From: Curtobacterium flaccumfaciens
GTDB taxonomy: Bacteria; Actinomycetota; Actinomycetes; Actinomycetales; Microbacteriaceae
Assembly (NCBI RefSeq): GCF_004361695.1
Contig: NZ_SNVW01000004.1
Location: 62,001-126,000, forward strand
Reading direction: 5' to 3'
DNA: 64,000 nucleotides
Shown here in pieces: positions 15,337 through 22,848 of this stretch. The stretch's first letter is position 1. The number at the start of each line of letters is the position of its first letter. The notes beneath the pieces were generated by a model, which made no database searches, was not told where the DNA came from, and worked only from the letters and a program-made list of their open reading frames with translations. The position numbers and the translations under genes were made by a program.

Positions 15337-16910
15337 GCCCCGAACCGACCGCCGAGCACCTCCCCGACGGCCTCCTCGACGCCCTCGACGCGTACGAGGC
15401 CGCCCTGATGGCGAACGACCTCGACGCCCTCGACGACGCCTTCGTCCGCGCACCCGACACGCTCCGCGGCGACGACCGCGGGCTCCTCGTCGGCCACGAC
15501 GCGATCAGCGCGTTCCGCGGCGCCCGCGGCGGGGTGGCCGAGCGGCACCTCACCCGCGTCGAGGTCCGACCCCTCGCCGACGACCTCGCCCTCGTCGTCT
15601 CGGTGTCCGGGTTCACCGCCGGCGGGAACGGCCTGCAGACCCAGCTGTGGCGACGCACCGACGGCACCTGGCGCATCGCGGCAGCGCACGTCACCGGACG
15701 CCCCCGGGCCTTCGACCCGACGATCTGGCGCGCCGTCGGGGACCCGCTGCTCCCCGCGACGGGGACCGGCCCGCTCGACGGCACGACCGTCGCCGTGAAG
15801 GACCTCTACGCCGTCCCCGGCCACCCGGTCGGGGCCGGCAACCCGACGCACCTGCGCGAGTCCACGCCGCAGGCCGTGCCCGCAGCAGCCGTCGCGGCGC
15901 TCCTCGATGCGGGCGCGTCGATCCGCGGGATCGCCCGGACCGACGAGTTCGCCTACAACCTGACCGGGCGGAACGAGCACCACGGCACCCCGCCCAACGG
16001 CGCGGTCCCGACGGCACTGCCCGGAGGCTCGTCCAGCGGCTCCGCATCGGCCGTCCGTCTCGGGATGGCCGACATCGGACTCGGCACGGACACCGCGGGA
16101 TCGGTCCGGGTCCCCGCCTCGTACCAGGGACTCTGGGGCCTCCGGACGACCCACGACGCCGTCCCCCGCCAGGGACTCCTGCCGCTCGCGCCGTCGTTCG
16201 ACACCGTCGGCTGGCTCACCCGCGACCCGGACCTGATCCTCCGGGTCCTCGACGCCTCGGTCCCGGCACCCCGGCTGACGGAGGACGACTCCCCCGCGGT
16301 CGTCACCGTCGTCACCGACCTCGTCGACGCCGCCGAACCGGCCACCCGCGCCGCCTTCCGCACCCTCGTCGGCACCGTCGCCGGAACCGACGGCAGTGGC
16401 GCCGTCGCCGAGGTGACGCTCGACGAGGTGACGCTCGCCGAGCTCGGCATCCCACCGCTCGAGGAGCTGCGCGAGACGATGCGCCTCGTGCAGGCCGCCG
16501 AGGCCACCACCGCCCACGGTCCCTGGATCGCCGCACACCCGGGCGCGCTGAGCACCGTGGTCGGCGACCGGTTCGCCGCCGCGGCCGCGAACCCGCCCGA
16601 GCAGGTCGCCGCCGCCGTCGCACGACTCGCGGACCTGCGCGCGACGATCCGCCGCGCCGTCGTCGGCCGCGTGCTCCTCTTCCCGACCGCGCCGGGACCG
16701 GCACCGTCACTGACCGCCGACACCGCCACGCTCGAACGCGCACGGACCGCGACCACGGCGATGACGAGCCTCGCGAGCGTCGGCGGCCTCCCCGCGGTGA
16801 GTGCACCGGCCCTCACGGTCGACGACGCCCCCGTCGGGGTCTGCCTCGTCGGTGCAGCCGGCACGGACCGCACCATCGTGCGCACCGCCGGACGGATGCT
16901 GCGCGACTAG
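15333..16910 (+). CDS. AtzH-like domain fused to AtzE-type amidase
   Basis: A 525-residue fusion. Residues 1-125 form an AtzH-like (DUF3225, SnoaL-type) domain ending in LWRRTDGTWRIAAAHVTGRP. From about 140 an amidase-signature hydrolase follows, with catalytic Lys156 (VAVKDLY), cis-Ser in GGSSSGSAS (231-239) and nucleophile Ser257 (GTDTAGSVRVPAS). In s-triazine catabolism AtzE hydrolyses 1-carboxybiuret and AtzH is a separate small protein; here both lie in one chain. No AtzG-like gene is seen next to it. ATG overlaps the formamidase stop, so the three plus-strand genes are tightly coupled. The stop codon overlaps the stop of the convergent TrmH gene. Confidence 0.88.
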   Translation: MSPEPTAEHLPDGLLDALDAYEAALMANDLDALDDAFVRAPDTLRGDDRGLLVGHDAISAFRGARGGVAERHLTRVEVRPLADDLALVVSVSGFTAGGNGLQTQLWRRTDGTWRIAAAHVTGRPRAFDPTIWRAVGDPLLPATGTGPLDGTTVAVKDLYAVPGHPVGAGNPTHLRESTPQAVPAAAVAALLDAGASIRGIARTDEFAYNLTGRNEHHGTPPNGAVPTALPGGSSSGSASAVRLGMADIGLGTDTAGSVRVPASYQGLWGLRTTHDAVPRQGLLPLAPSFDTVGWLTRDPDLILRVLDASVPAPRLTEDDSPAVVTVVTDLVDAAEPATRAAFRTLVGTVAGTDGSGAVAEVTLDEVTLAELGIPPLEELRETMRLVQAAEATTAHGPWIAAHPGALSTVVGDRFAAAAANPPEQVAAAVARLADLRATIRRAVVGRVLLFPTAPGPAPSLTADTATLERARTATTAMTSLASVGGLPAVSAPALTVDDAPVGVCLVGAAGTDRTIVRTAGRMLRD

Positions 16911-17758
16911 GCCGAGCCGCGCCTCCCGGCAGTCGCACCCGACCACCGCGAGCGCTGCGCGTGGGCGACCGCCCACAGACCCACCGCGCTCGCCGCGGCG
17001 ACGTTCAGGGAGTCGACACCGTGGGACATCGGGATCCGGACCGTGGTGTCCGCCGAGGCGACCGCCGCGTCGGTCAGGCCCTGCCCCTCGGTGCCCATCA
17101 CCAGGGCGACCTTCTCCGGGACGTCCGCGACGAACGCGTCGAGGTCCACCGACCGGTCGGTGAGCGCCATCGCGGCCAGGTGGAAGCCCTGCGCGCGGAG
17201 CTCCTCGCCGGCGGCCGGCCACTCGCCGATGCGCGTCCACGGGACCTGCAGGACCGTGCCCATGCTCACCCGGACGCTCCGGCGGTACAGCGGGTCGGCG
17301 CACCGCGGGCTGACGAGGACCGCGTCCGCGCCGAGGCCCGCGACGCTCCGGAACACCGCGCCGACGTTCGTGTGGTCGACGATGTCCTCGAGCACGACGA
17401 CGAGCTTCGCGTCCCGCACCACGTCGGCGACCTCCGGCAGGACCGGACGCTGCACGGCCGCCAGGGCACCCCGGTGCATGCGGAAGCCGGTGAGCTCCTC
17501 GAGCAGGGCGTCGGGGCCGACGAACACCGGTCCGTCGTGCTCGGCGACGAGCGGCATCACGCTGTCGAGCCACTTCTCCTGCACCAGCACGCTGCGGGGC
17601 ACGTGTCCGGCACGGACGGCCCGCTCGATGACGGTGTTCGACTCGGCGATGTAGAGGCCGCCCTCGACCTCGGTGACCCGGCGGAGCGCGACGTCCGTCA
17701 GCCGGGCGAAGTCGTCGAGGCGGGGGTCGTCGAGGGAGTCGATGCGGACGGCGTGCAC
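16907..17758 (-). CDS. TrmH/SpoU-family RNA 2'-O-methyltransferase
   Basis: A 283-residue SPOUT methyltransferase. An N-terminal substrate-binding part (residues 1-100) is followed by the SpoU motifs: motif 1 DHTNVGAVFRSVAGLGADAVLVS, motif 2 VALVMGTEGQGLTD and motif 3 RIPMSHGVDSLNVAAASAVGLW, which form the knotted SAM site. The family methylates ribose in tRNA or rRNA; the exact target cannot be told. The GTG at 17758 gives the usual length. Its last codons overlap the convergent amidase gene by 4 bases. Confidence 0.9.
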   Translation of the reverse strand: MHAVRIDSLDDPRLDDFARLTDVALRRVTEVEGGLYIAESNTVIERAVRAGHVPRSVLVQEKWLDSVMPLVAEHDGPVFVGPDALLEELTGFRMHRGALAAVQRPVLPEVADVVRDAKLVVVLEDIVDHTNVGAVFRSVAGLGADAVLVSPRCADPLYRRSVRVSMGTVLQVPWTRIGEWPAAGEELRAQGFHLAAMALTDRSVDLDAFVADVPEKVALVMGTEGQGLTDAAVASADTTVRIPMSHGVDSLNVAAASAVGLWAVAHAQRSRWSGATAGRRGSA

Positions 17759-17817
17759 GGGGCTCGATTCGGTGTGGTGCGTGCGGGGAAGTGACCGGGA
17801 CGGTCGGCTGTTGAGGG

Positions 17818-17823
17818 TACCGT
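17818..17823 (+). promoter_or_regulatory. -10 element of the sirtuin gene
   Basis: TACCGT ends seven bases before ATG 17831 and overlaps the alternative GTG at 17822. This argues for a leaderless transcript beginning at 17831 and against the upstream start. Confidence 0.55.
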
Positions 17824-17830
17824 GAACACG

Positions 17831-18691
17831 ATGGCCACGAGCGAACAGCCCAGCACCGCGGACGCGGATCTCGACCGTGCGGTCGAGCTGCTCGCCGGCA
17901 AGCGGATCGCCGTGCTCTCCGGCGCCGGCCTGAGCACCGACTCCGGCATCCCCGACTACCGCGGAGCAGGCCGGGTCGTCCGGAAGCCGATGACCTTCCA
18001 GGAGTTCCGCGCCGACCCGGCGAAGCGGCAGCGCTACTGGGCCGGGTCGCACCTCGGCTGGCGCACCTTCGCCGCCGCGCGTCCGAACGCCGGGCACCGG
18101 GCGCTCGCCGGACTCGAGCGCGACGGCATCGTCACCGGCGTCATCACGCAGAACGTCGACGGACTGCACCTCCGCGCCGGCTCCCGCCGCGTCGTCGAGG
18201 TCCACGGTTCGATGGACCGCGCGGTCTGCCTGACGTGCGGGCAGGTGTTCTCCCGCGCCGACCTCGCGACCGTGCTCGACCGCGAGAACCCGTGGATCGA
18301 CGAACCCGGCTCCGTGCAGCTCCAGCCGGACGGCGACGTCGAGATCACCGACGTGGAGCGGTTCCGCGTCCCCGACTGCTCGGTGTGCGGCGGCGTGCTG
18401 AAGCCCGACGTGGTGTTCTTCGGCGAGTTCGTGCCCGCCGAGAAGTTCCGCGAGGCCGTGTCGATCGTGGCCGAGGCCGAGGCCCTCGTCGTCGTCGGCT
18501 CCTCGCTCACCGTGAACTCCGGCGTCCGGCTCGTCGACCACGCCACACGGCGGAAGCACCCGGTCGTCATCGTGAACCGCGGCGAGACCCGCAGCGACCG
18601 CCGGGCAGCCGTGAAGCTCGACGCCGGCACCACCGAGACCCTCCAGGCCCTGGCGGAACGACTCGACCCGTCTGCGATGATCGAGCGGTGA
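17831..18691 (+). CDS. Sir2-family NAD-dependent protein deacylase
   Basis: A 286-residue sirtuin that removes acyl groups from lysines with NAD. Motifs are SGAGLSTDSGIPDYRG (NAD site), TQNVDGLH, the catalytic His in VEVHGSMDRAVCLTCG, a four-Cys zinc site (CLTC ... CSVCGG), KPDVVFFGE and VVVGSSLTVNSG. The first NAD motif, with IPDYRG, resembles class II (SIRT4-like) enzymes. I place the start at ATG 17831 because a TANNNT box overlaps the upstream GTG. Its stop overlaps the start of the following phosphatase (GTGA), so the two are co-expressed. Confidence 0.93.
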   Translation: MATSEQPSTADADLDRAVELLAGKRIAVLSGAGLSTDSGIPDYRGAGRVVRKPMTFQEFRADPAKRQRYWAGSHLGWRTFAAARPNAGHRALAGLERDGIVTGVITQNVDGLHLRAGSRRVVEVHGSMDRAVCLTCGQVFSRADLATVLDRENPWIDEPGSVQLQPDGDVEITDVERFRVPDCSVCGGVLKPDVVFFGEFVPAEKFREAVSIVAEAEALVVVGSSLTVNSGVRLVDHATRRKHPVVIVNRGETRSDRRAAVKLDAGTTETLQALAERLDPSAMIER

Positions 18692-19326
18692 CGACGCTCC
18701 TGTACCTGGTCCGGCACGGCGAGACCGACTGGAACGCGCAGCGACGCATCCAGGGCTCGACGGACATCCCCCTCAACGCGACCGGACGCAGCCAGGCCGC
18801 AGCGACCGCGACCCTGCTCGAGCGCCGACGCTTCGACGCGGTCGTTGCCTCGCCGCTGTCGCGGGCGTTCGAGACCGGCTCGATCATCGCCGAGCACCTC
18901 GGGCTCGCCGCGCCGTCGACGTACGCCGGGCTGGCCGAACGGTCCTACGGCGAAGCCGAGGGGCTCACCAACGACGAGGTCCTCGAGCGGTACCCGCACG
19001 ACGACATCCCCGGACGCGAGTCCCGCAGCGCGCTCCTCGCCCGCGTGACCGAGACCCTCGCCGAGATCGCCGTGCGCTACGACGCCGGCTCGGTGGTGGT
19101 CGCCACGCACGGCGCCGTCATCCGGAGCATCGTGAACGCCGCCGTGCCCGGTACCGCCGACCGGCACTCCACCCCGATCCGGAACGGGTCCGTGCACTCC
19201 TTCCGGTGGGACCCGGAACGCTTCCACGCCGAGCTCGTCCGGTTCGACGACCCGATCGACGACGTCTCCGACGGCCCGGGCCGCTACGCCTTCGAGTACC
19301 AGAACCCGCTCGAGCGCCGCGGCTGA
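18688..19326 (+). CDS. Histidine phosphatase family protein
   Basis: A 212-residue branch-1 histidine phosphatase (phosphoglycerate-mutase-like). The phosphorylated His is in LVRHGETDWN at about residues 8-17, the paired Arg in SPLSRAFETG, the Glu in YGEAEGLTND, and the second catalytic His in VVATHGAVIRS. It lacks the length and motifs of genuine glycolytic phosphoglycerate mutase (about 240-250 residues), so a small-molecule phosphatase is more likely. The GTG start overlaps the sirtuin stop. Confidence 0.9.
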   Translation: MTTLLYLVRHGETDWNAQRRIQGSTDIPLNATGRSQAAATATLLERRRFDAVVASPLSRAFETGSIIAEHLGLAAPSTYAGLAERSYGEAEGLTNDEVLERYPHDDIPGRESRSALLARVTETLAEIAVRYDAGSVVVATHGAVIRSIVNAAVPGTADRHSTPIRNGSVHSFRWDPERFHAELVRFDDPIDDVSDGPGRYAFEYQNPLERRG

Positions 19327-19356
19327 ACCCCCGCACCGGTGTCGGACCCGTCGTAC

Positions 19357-19362
19357 TAGGCT
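19357..19362 (+). promoter_or_regulatory. -10 element of the gene at 19402
   Basis: TAGGCT fits TANNNT. A short leader would carry the GAGGGGG Shine-Dalgarno (about 19390-19396) that precedes ATG 19402. Confidence 0.45.
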
Positions 19363-19401
19363 CCGAGGCACTCGCAGACCCGTGCGCGTGAGGGGGCTGA
19401 C

Positions 19402-20151
19402 ATGACCGTCGACGAACCCGGCACCGGTGGTGCCCGACCGGCCTGGTCGCAGTCCACCGAGGCGGACGACCTCGACCGCGCCTTCGGACCGGACACCGAG
19501 TCGGTCGCGGTGCGCACACCGCGGCAGCGCCTGGGCCGCGGGGGCCTCATCGCGGTCGGCGTGGTGGTCACCGCCGGGGTCATCGCCCTCGTGCTCGTCA
19601 CCATCGTCGGCAGCGTGCAGAACGGCGTCGGCGGGGTGTTCCCCCGCCCAGAGGCAGCACTCGATCGCTTCGGCTCCGTGGCGGGCGACGTCGAGGGTGT
19701 CCAGCGCGTCCGGAGCGACGAGCCCACGAAGACCTCGTTCGCCAGCTACGACGTGGAGTCCACCGTCGCCGTGGCCCCGACCCTCTCCGATGCCGAGCGC
19801 ACCGCCGTCGTCGACGCCCTCAGCGCCGCGGCGGACGACGCGAGCGGCAACGGCGTGCGGGTGTTCGCGGTGGCGGACCTCGGCGCGCTCGAGGTCGGCG
19901 TGTCCGGCGACGGCGACGCCACCGGCAAGCGGTTGGCCCTCGCCCGGAAGCTCGACACCATCGGCGGGGTGACCGGCGTGCGCTGCGCCTGGACCGACGA
20001 CGCCCCCTCGGACGACCCCGGGGCGCAGACGATCACCGTCGAGACGGTCGGCACCGGCGACGCGCTCGGCGCCATCATGGAGCAGGCGAAGCAGGACGCC
20101 CACGCCGTGTTCCCCGGCGCGACGCTGCGGTCGGCGCCCCCGTCGCCCTGA
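19402..20151 (+). CDS. Single-pass membrane protein of unknown function
   Basis: A 249-residue protein I do not recognise. A hydrophilic N-terminus of about 50 residues is followed by one hydrophobic helix (GGLIAVGVVVTAGVIALVLVTIVG, about 47-70) and an extracytoplasmic domain with two similar-looking parts, VESTVAVAPTLSDAERTAVVDALSAAA and LEVGVSGDGDATGKRLALARKLDTIGG. Their alternating pattern is compatible with small alpha/beta (BON- or ACT-like) folds, but no family motif is clear. ATG follows GAGGGGG. Confidence 0.7.
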   Translation: MTVDEPGTGGARPAWSQSTEADDLDRAFGPDTESVAVRTPRQRLGRGGLIAVGVVVTAGVIALVLVTIVGSVQNGVGGVFPRPEAALDRFGSVAGDVEGVQRVRSDEPTKTSFASYDVESTVAVAPTLSDAERTAVVDALSAAADDASGNGVRVFAVADLGALEVGVSGDGDATGKRLALARKLDTIGGVTGVRCAWTDDAPSDDPGAQTITVETVGTGDALGAIMEQAKQDAHAVFPGATLRSAPPSP

Positions 20152-20206
20152 CGCGCCGCACGCCGCGCCCGCCGCGCCCGCGCCCGCCGCCGCCGCGCCC
20201 CGCGCG

Positions 20207-20276
20207 TTCTTTCGCGCTCACCGACACCTCACGGGCCGCAGCGCCCGTGAACTGTCGCTCACCCCGAAACAACGCG
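20207..20276. repeat. Dispersed palindromic repeat, copy 1 (REP-like)
   Basis: About 70 bp with nested complementary segments: TCACGGG/CCCGTGA around an 8-base loop, then CGACA/TGTCG, then TTTCG/CGAAA at the ends. A clearly homologous copy lies at 30365-30433. Both copies sit between the 3' ends of convergent genes. Confidence 0.75.
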
Positions 20277-20301
20277 GCCGGGGCCGCCGACCGGGCCGCG
20301 C

Positions 20302-20336
20302 GCCGCGGGCCGCGGGCCGCGGGCCGCGGGCCGCGC
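20302..20336. repeat. 7-bp GCCGCGG tandem repeat
   Basis: Four exact GCCGCGG units and a fifth with one change abut the stop codon of the glycosyltransferase. Confidence 0.8.
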
Positions 20337-20339
20337 GCG

Positions 20340-21422
20340 TCAGCGCGCGCCGCGCTCCGCGACCGCCCGCTCGACCGCCCGGACGACCTGCTCGGCCGAG
20401 TCGTCCCACCGGAACCGGGCCGCCTGCGCGACCGAGGCCTCCGAGGCGGCGTCCCACCGTGCCTCCAGGCGGCGCACCGCAGCAGCGACCGCGGACGGTG
20501 ACGACGGGTCGAAGTACTCGGCCGCCTCGCCACCGATCTCGCGGAAGATCGGCACGTCGCTGACGACCACGGGCGTGCCGACACCCATCGCCTCGACCAG
20601 GGGGATGCCGAAGCCCTCGTCGTACGAGGCCGTGGCCAGGGCAGTCGCCGACCGCAGCACCGCGAGGTACTCGTCGTCGGTCGCGCCGTCGTGGAACACG
20701 ATCGACCCCGCCGGCGCGAGGCTGCTCAGCCGTGCGCGGTCCGCGTCCGACACCCGCGACATGCAGTGCAGCACCCAGTCGGCACCGAGGAGCGGGAGCG
20801 CCGCCGCCAGGGTCTCGACGTTCTTGTACGGCATGAACGACCCCATGTAGACGAGGGTCTTCTCGCGGTCGCCGTTCGCCGGTCGACGTGCAGCAGGGTC
20901 GGCGGCGTTGTACGCGACCGTCACGGGGCGCTTCGTGAGCCGGTGCTCCGCGATGAGCCCGGCGGTCGTCTCGGACACCGTCACGACGCCGTCGGCGCCG
21001 TTGAGGAGCACCCGCTGCGGCACCCAGCTGAGGTGGAACGCCCGCCATCCGAGCCGGAGCGGCCACGAGAACTCCCGCGGAGGCGTCCGGTTCCGGTAGT
21101 AGATGAGGTCGTGCAGGGTCAGCACGAGCGCGTAGTCGCGACCGCGGGAGCCCATGGTCTGCATCGGCGAGAACACGGCGTCGAGGCCGAGCCGGTTCAC
21201 CCGGCGGGCGACGAGCGGCTCCCTCGGTTCGGTCGGCGTGGGCAGGAGTTCCCACGGCAGGCCGGCGGGCAGGGACTCGAGCTGCCGCTCGTCGTGCACG
21301 AGCAGGGTGTAGTCGTGCCGATCCGGCAGGTGCGCGACGACGCCGGCGGTGAAGCGGCTGATGCCGTCGTGGCGGCCGATGCGGACGTAGCGGCAGTCGA
21401 TGCCGATGCGGAGGCGCGTCAC
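20340..21422 (-). CDS. GT4-family glycosyltransferase
   Basis: A 360-residue retaining glycosyltransferase (group 1) with the GT-B fold. The N-terminal domain begins LRIGIDCRYVRIGRHDGISRF; the C-terminal nucleotide-sugar domain has LVYMGSFMPYKNVETLAAALPLL and the ExxxxE region PLVEAMGVGTPVVVSDVPIFREIGGEAAEYFDP, preceded by SYDEGFGIPL. These resemble mannosyl- or glucosyltransferases of surface glycan synthesis. The GTG at 21422 overlaps the stop of the alpha/beta hydrolase gene (GTGA), so the two are co-transcribed. The acceptor is unknown. Confidence 0.9.
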   Translation of the reverse strand: MTRLRIGIDCRYVRIGRHDGISRFTAGVVAHLPDRHDYTLLVHDERQLESLPAGLPWELLPTPTEPREPLVARRVNRLGLDAVFSPMQTMGSRGRDYALVLTLHDLIYYRNRTPPREFSWPLRLGWRAFHLSWVPQRVLLNGADGVVTVSETTAGLIAEHRLTKRPVTVAYNAADPAARRPANGDREKTLVYMGSFMPYKNVETLAAALPLLGADWVLHCMSRVSDADRARLSSLAPAGSIVFHDGATDDEYLAVLRSATALATASYDEGFGIPLVEAMGVGTPVVVSDVPIFREIGGEAAEYFDPSSPSAVAAAVRRLEARWDAASEASVAQAARFRWDDSAEQVVRAVERAVAERGAR

Positions 21423-22612
21423 GACACGCCGCCGTCGGTCGGGCCACCGGCGGCCGAGTCGCCCGCGGCGGTGTCGGTGCCCGTCCGGTCGCGTGCGTCG
21501 GAACGCGGGGCGGTGCGAGCTGCGTCGGCGCGAGCGACATCGGTACGAGCTGCGTCCGTGCGCGCAGCGTCGGCGCGCGCGCCGTCGGCTCGTGCAGCGT
21601 CGGCGCGCGCAGCGTCGGCGCGCGCAGCGTCGGCGCGCGCAGCGTCGGCGCGCGCGTCGGTGGCCGTCGGCCGCCTGGAGGCGCGACCCGCCTTGGTCCG
21701 ACCGTCCCGCTTCGTCCGCCGGGGCGCGTCTGCCATCCGCCGCAGCACCGCCTCGGCCGCCACGTCCGGCGTCTCGTAGTGCACCAGGTGCCCCACCTGC
21801 GGGATCACGACGAGCTCGGCGTCCCGCAACCGTGCGGCCAGCGCCCGCTGCTCCGGGACCGCGGTGATGTCGTCGTGCTCGGCCGCGATCATGAGCACCG
21901 GCACCGTGATGCGGTCCGCGAACTCCGAGACGTCGTGCGTGACCGAGGTACGGAACGCCTCGAGCACGCTCGTGCGGTTCGCGAACGCCGAGAAGTACCG
22001 GTCGTGCTGGTTGTGCACCCACCGACGCAGATCACGGTCGTGCGACCTGAGCATCGCGATGCTCATCACCCGGACGATCGCCGGGTTCCGCAGCAGGCCG
22101 AGCCCGAGTGGCTTCGGCAGCACGGCACCCGCGCGGTAGTAGCCGATCGCGATGCCGGTGCCGACGGCCCGTGGACCCTGCAGGGCGGGAGCCGCGATCG
22201 GGTTCACCAGGACGAGCAACCGCGTGTCGAGCCCAGCGGCCACCGTCGCGGCGACGACGATCGAGCCGAACGAGTGCCCGAGGACGACGGTGTCGCGTCC
22301 GAGCCCGAGCGCCGCGTGGAGTCCGGTGAGCCACCCGACGTACGAGTCGATGTCCGACACCGGCAGCGGATCCGACACGCCGAACCCGGGCAGGTCGGGC
22401 ACGATCACCCGGACGCCCTGCAGGTGGGCCGCGATCGTCTCGAGCCCGTGGTGGTCCCCGCGGAACCCGTGCACGGCGAGGACCGTCCGGTCGGCGTCCT
22501 CCGGGCCGTAGACCCAGTAGTGCGTGGTGCGGCCGTCGACCTGCACGGAGCGGTGGACGACCGGGGTGGCGGCCATCAGCGACTGGTACGGGGAGAGCAC
22601 GGGCGGTTGCAT
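21419..22612 (-). CDS. Alpha/beta hydrolase with pentapeptide-repeat tail
   Basis: A 397-residue protein. Residues 1-300 are an alpha/beta hydrolase: oxyanion region VLAVHGFRGDHHG, nucleophile elbow LGHSFGSI, Asp in IAAEHDDITAV and the late His in IPQVGHLVHYE. After that comes a basic linker (PRRTKRDGRTKAGRASRR) and about ten imperfect copies of a five-residue ADAAR unit, then a disordered Gly/Thr/Asp end. The family core normally ends near residue 300, so the tail is an extension made by 15-bp tandem repeats. The ATG lies seven bases after TAGACT (22625-22620), indicating a leaderless transcript. The glycosyltransferase follows in the same operon. Confidence 0.88.
   Translation of the reverse strand: MQPPVLSPYQSLMAATPVVHRSVQVDGRTTHYWVYGPEDADRTVLAVHGFRGDHHGLETIAAHLQGVRVIVPDLPGFGVSDPLPVSDIDSYVGWLTGLHAALGLGRDTVVLGHSFGSIVVAATVAAGLDTRLLVLVNPIAAPALQGPRAVGTGIAIGYYRAGAVLPKPLGLGLLRNPAIVRVMSIAMLRSHDRDLRRWVHNQHDRYFSAFANRTSVLEAFRTSVTHDVSEFADRITVPVLMIAAEHDDITAVPEQRALAARLRDAELVVIPQVGHLVHYETPDVAAEAVLRRMADAPRRTKRDGRTKAGRASRRPTATDARADAARADAARADAARADAARADGARADAARTDAARTDVARADAARTAPRSDARDRTGTDTAAGDSAAGGPTDGGVS
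21515..21660. repeat. 15-bp coding tandem repeat (ADAAR units)
   Basis: About ten units of a 15-bp period, read on the minus strand as ADAAR with Thr, Gly or Val variants. The four central units are nearly identical at DNA level, so copy number is probably variable between strains. Confidence 0.8.
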
Positions 22613-22619
22613 CCCGGCC

Positions 22620-22625
22620 AGTCTA
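22620..22625 (-). promoter_or_regulatory. -10 element, leaderless start of the alpha/beta hydrolase
   Basis: TAGACT on the minus strand ends seven bases before ATG 22612. Confidence 0.55.
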
Positions 22626-22719
22626 CGAACGCACGCCCGGACGCTCTCCGCACCCCGCGGGAGAACGTGGACAACTCGTCGACGTGAGCCGCCTGTGGAG
22701 GGCGAGCCGCGCCTCCCGT

Positions 22720-22812
22720 CCGTCCTGCCGTCCGCCCTGCGGTCCGACAGCCGGTCCGACCTGCTGTCCGCCCTGCTGCCCTCCCGTCCGCCCTGCAGTC
22801 CGCCCTTTCTGC
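22720..22812. repeat. Degenerate short repeats (GTCCGCCCTGC type)
   Basis: GTCCG(C/A)CC(T/A)G-like units recur about six times with irregular spacing upstream of the treS promoter. No gene is seen in 22626-22835. Confidence 0.55.
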
Positions 22813-22835
22813 GGACAACCGGACCCGTGGCGGCC

Positions 22836-22841
22836 TAGCGT
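22836..22841 (+). promoter_or_regulatory. -10 element, leaderless start of treS
   Basis: TAGCGT ends seven bases before GTG 22849 and there is no Shine-Dalgarno. An in-frame GTG at 22840 overlaps the box and is therefore not favoured. Confidence 0.55.
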
Positions 22842-22848
22842 GTCCAGG

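Noticed and set aside
18688-19326. Histidine phosphatase as glycolytic phosphoglycerate mutase
   Set aside because: It is too short and lacks the longer mutase motifs; neighbours are a sirtuin and an unknown membrane protein.
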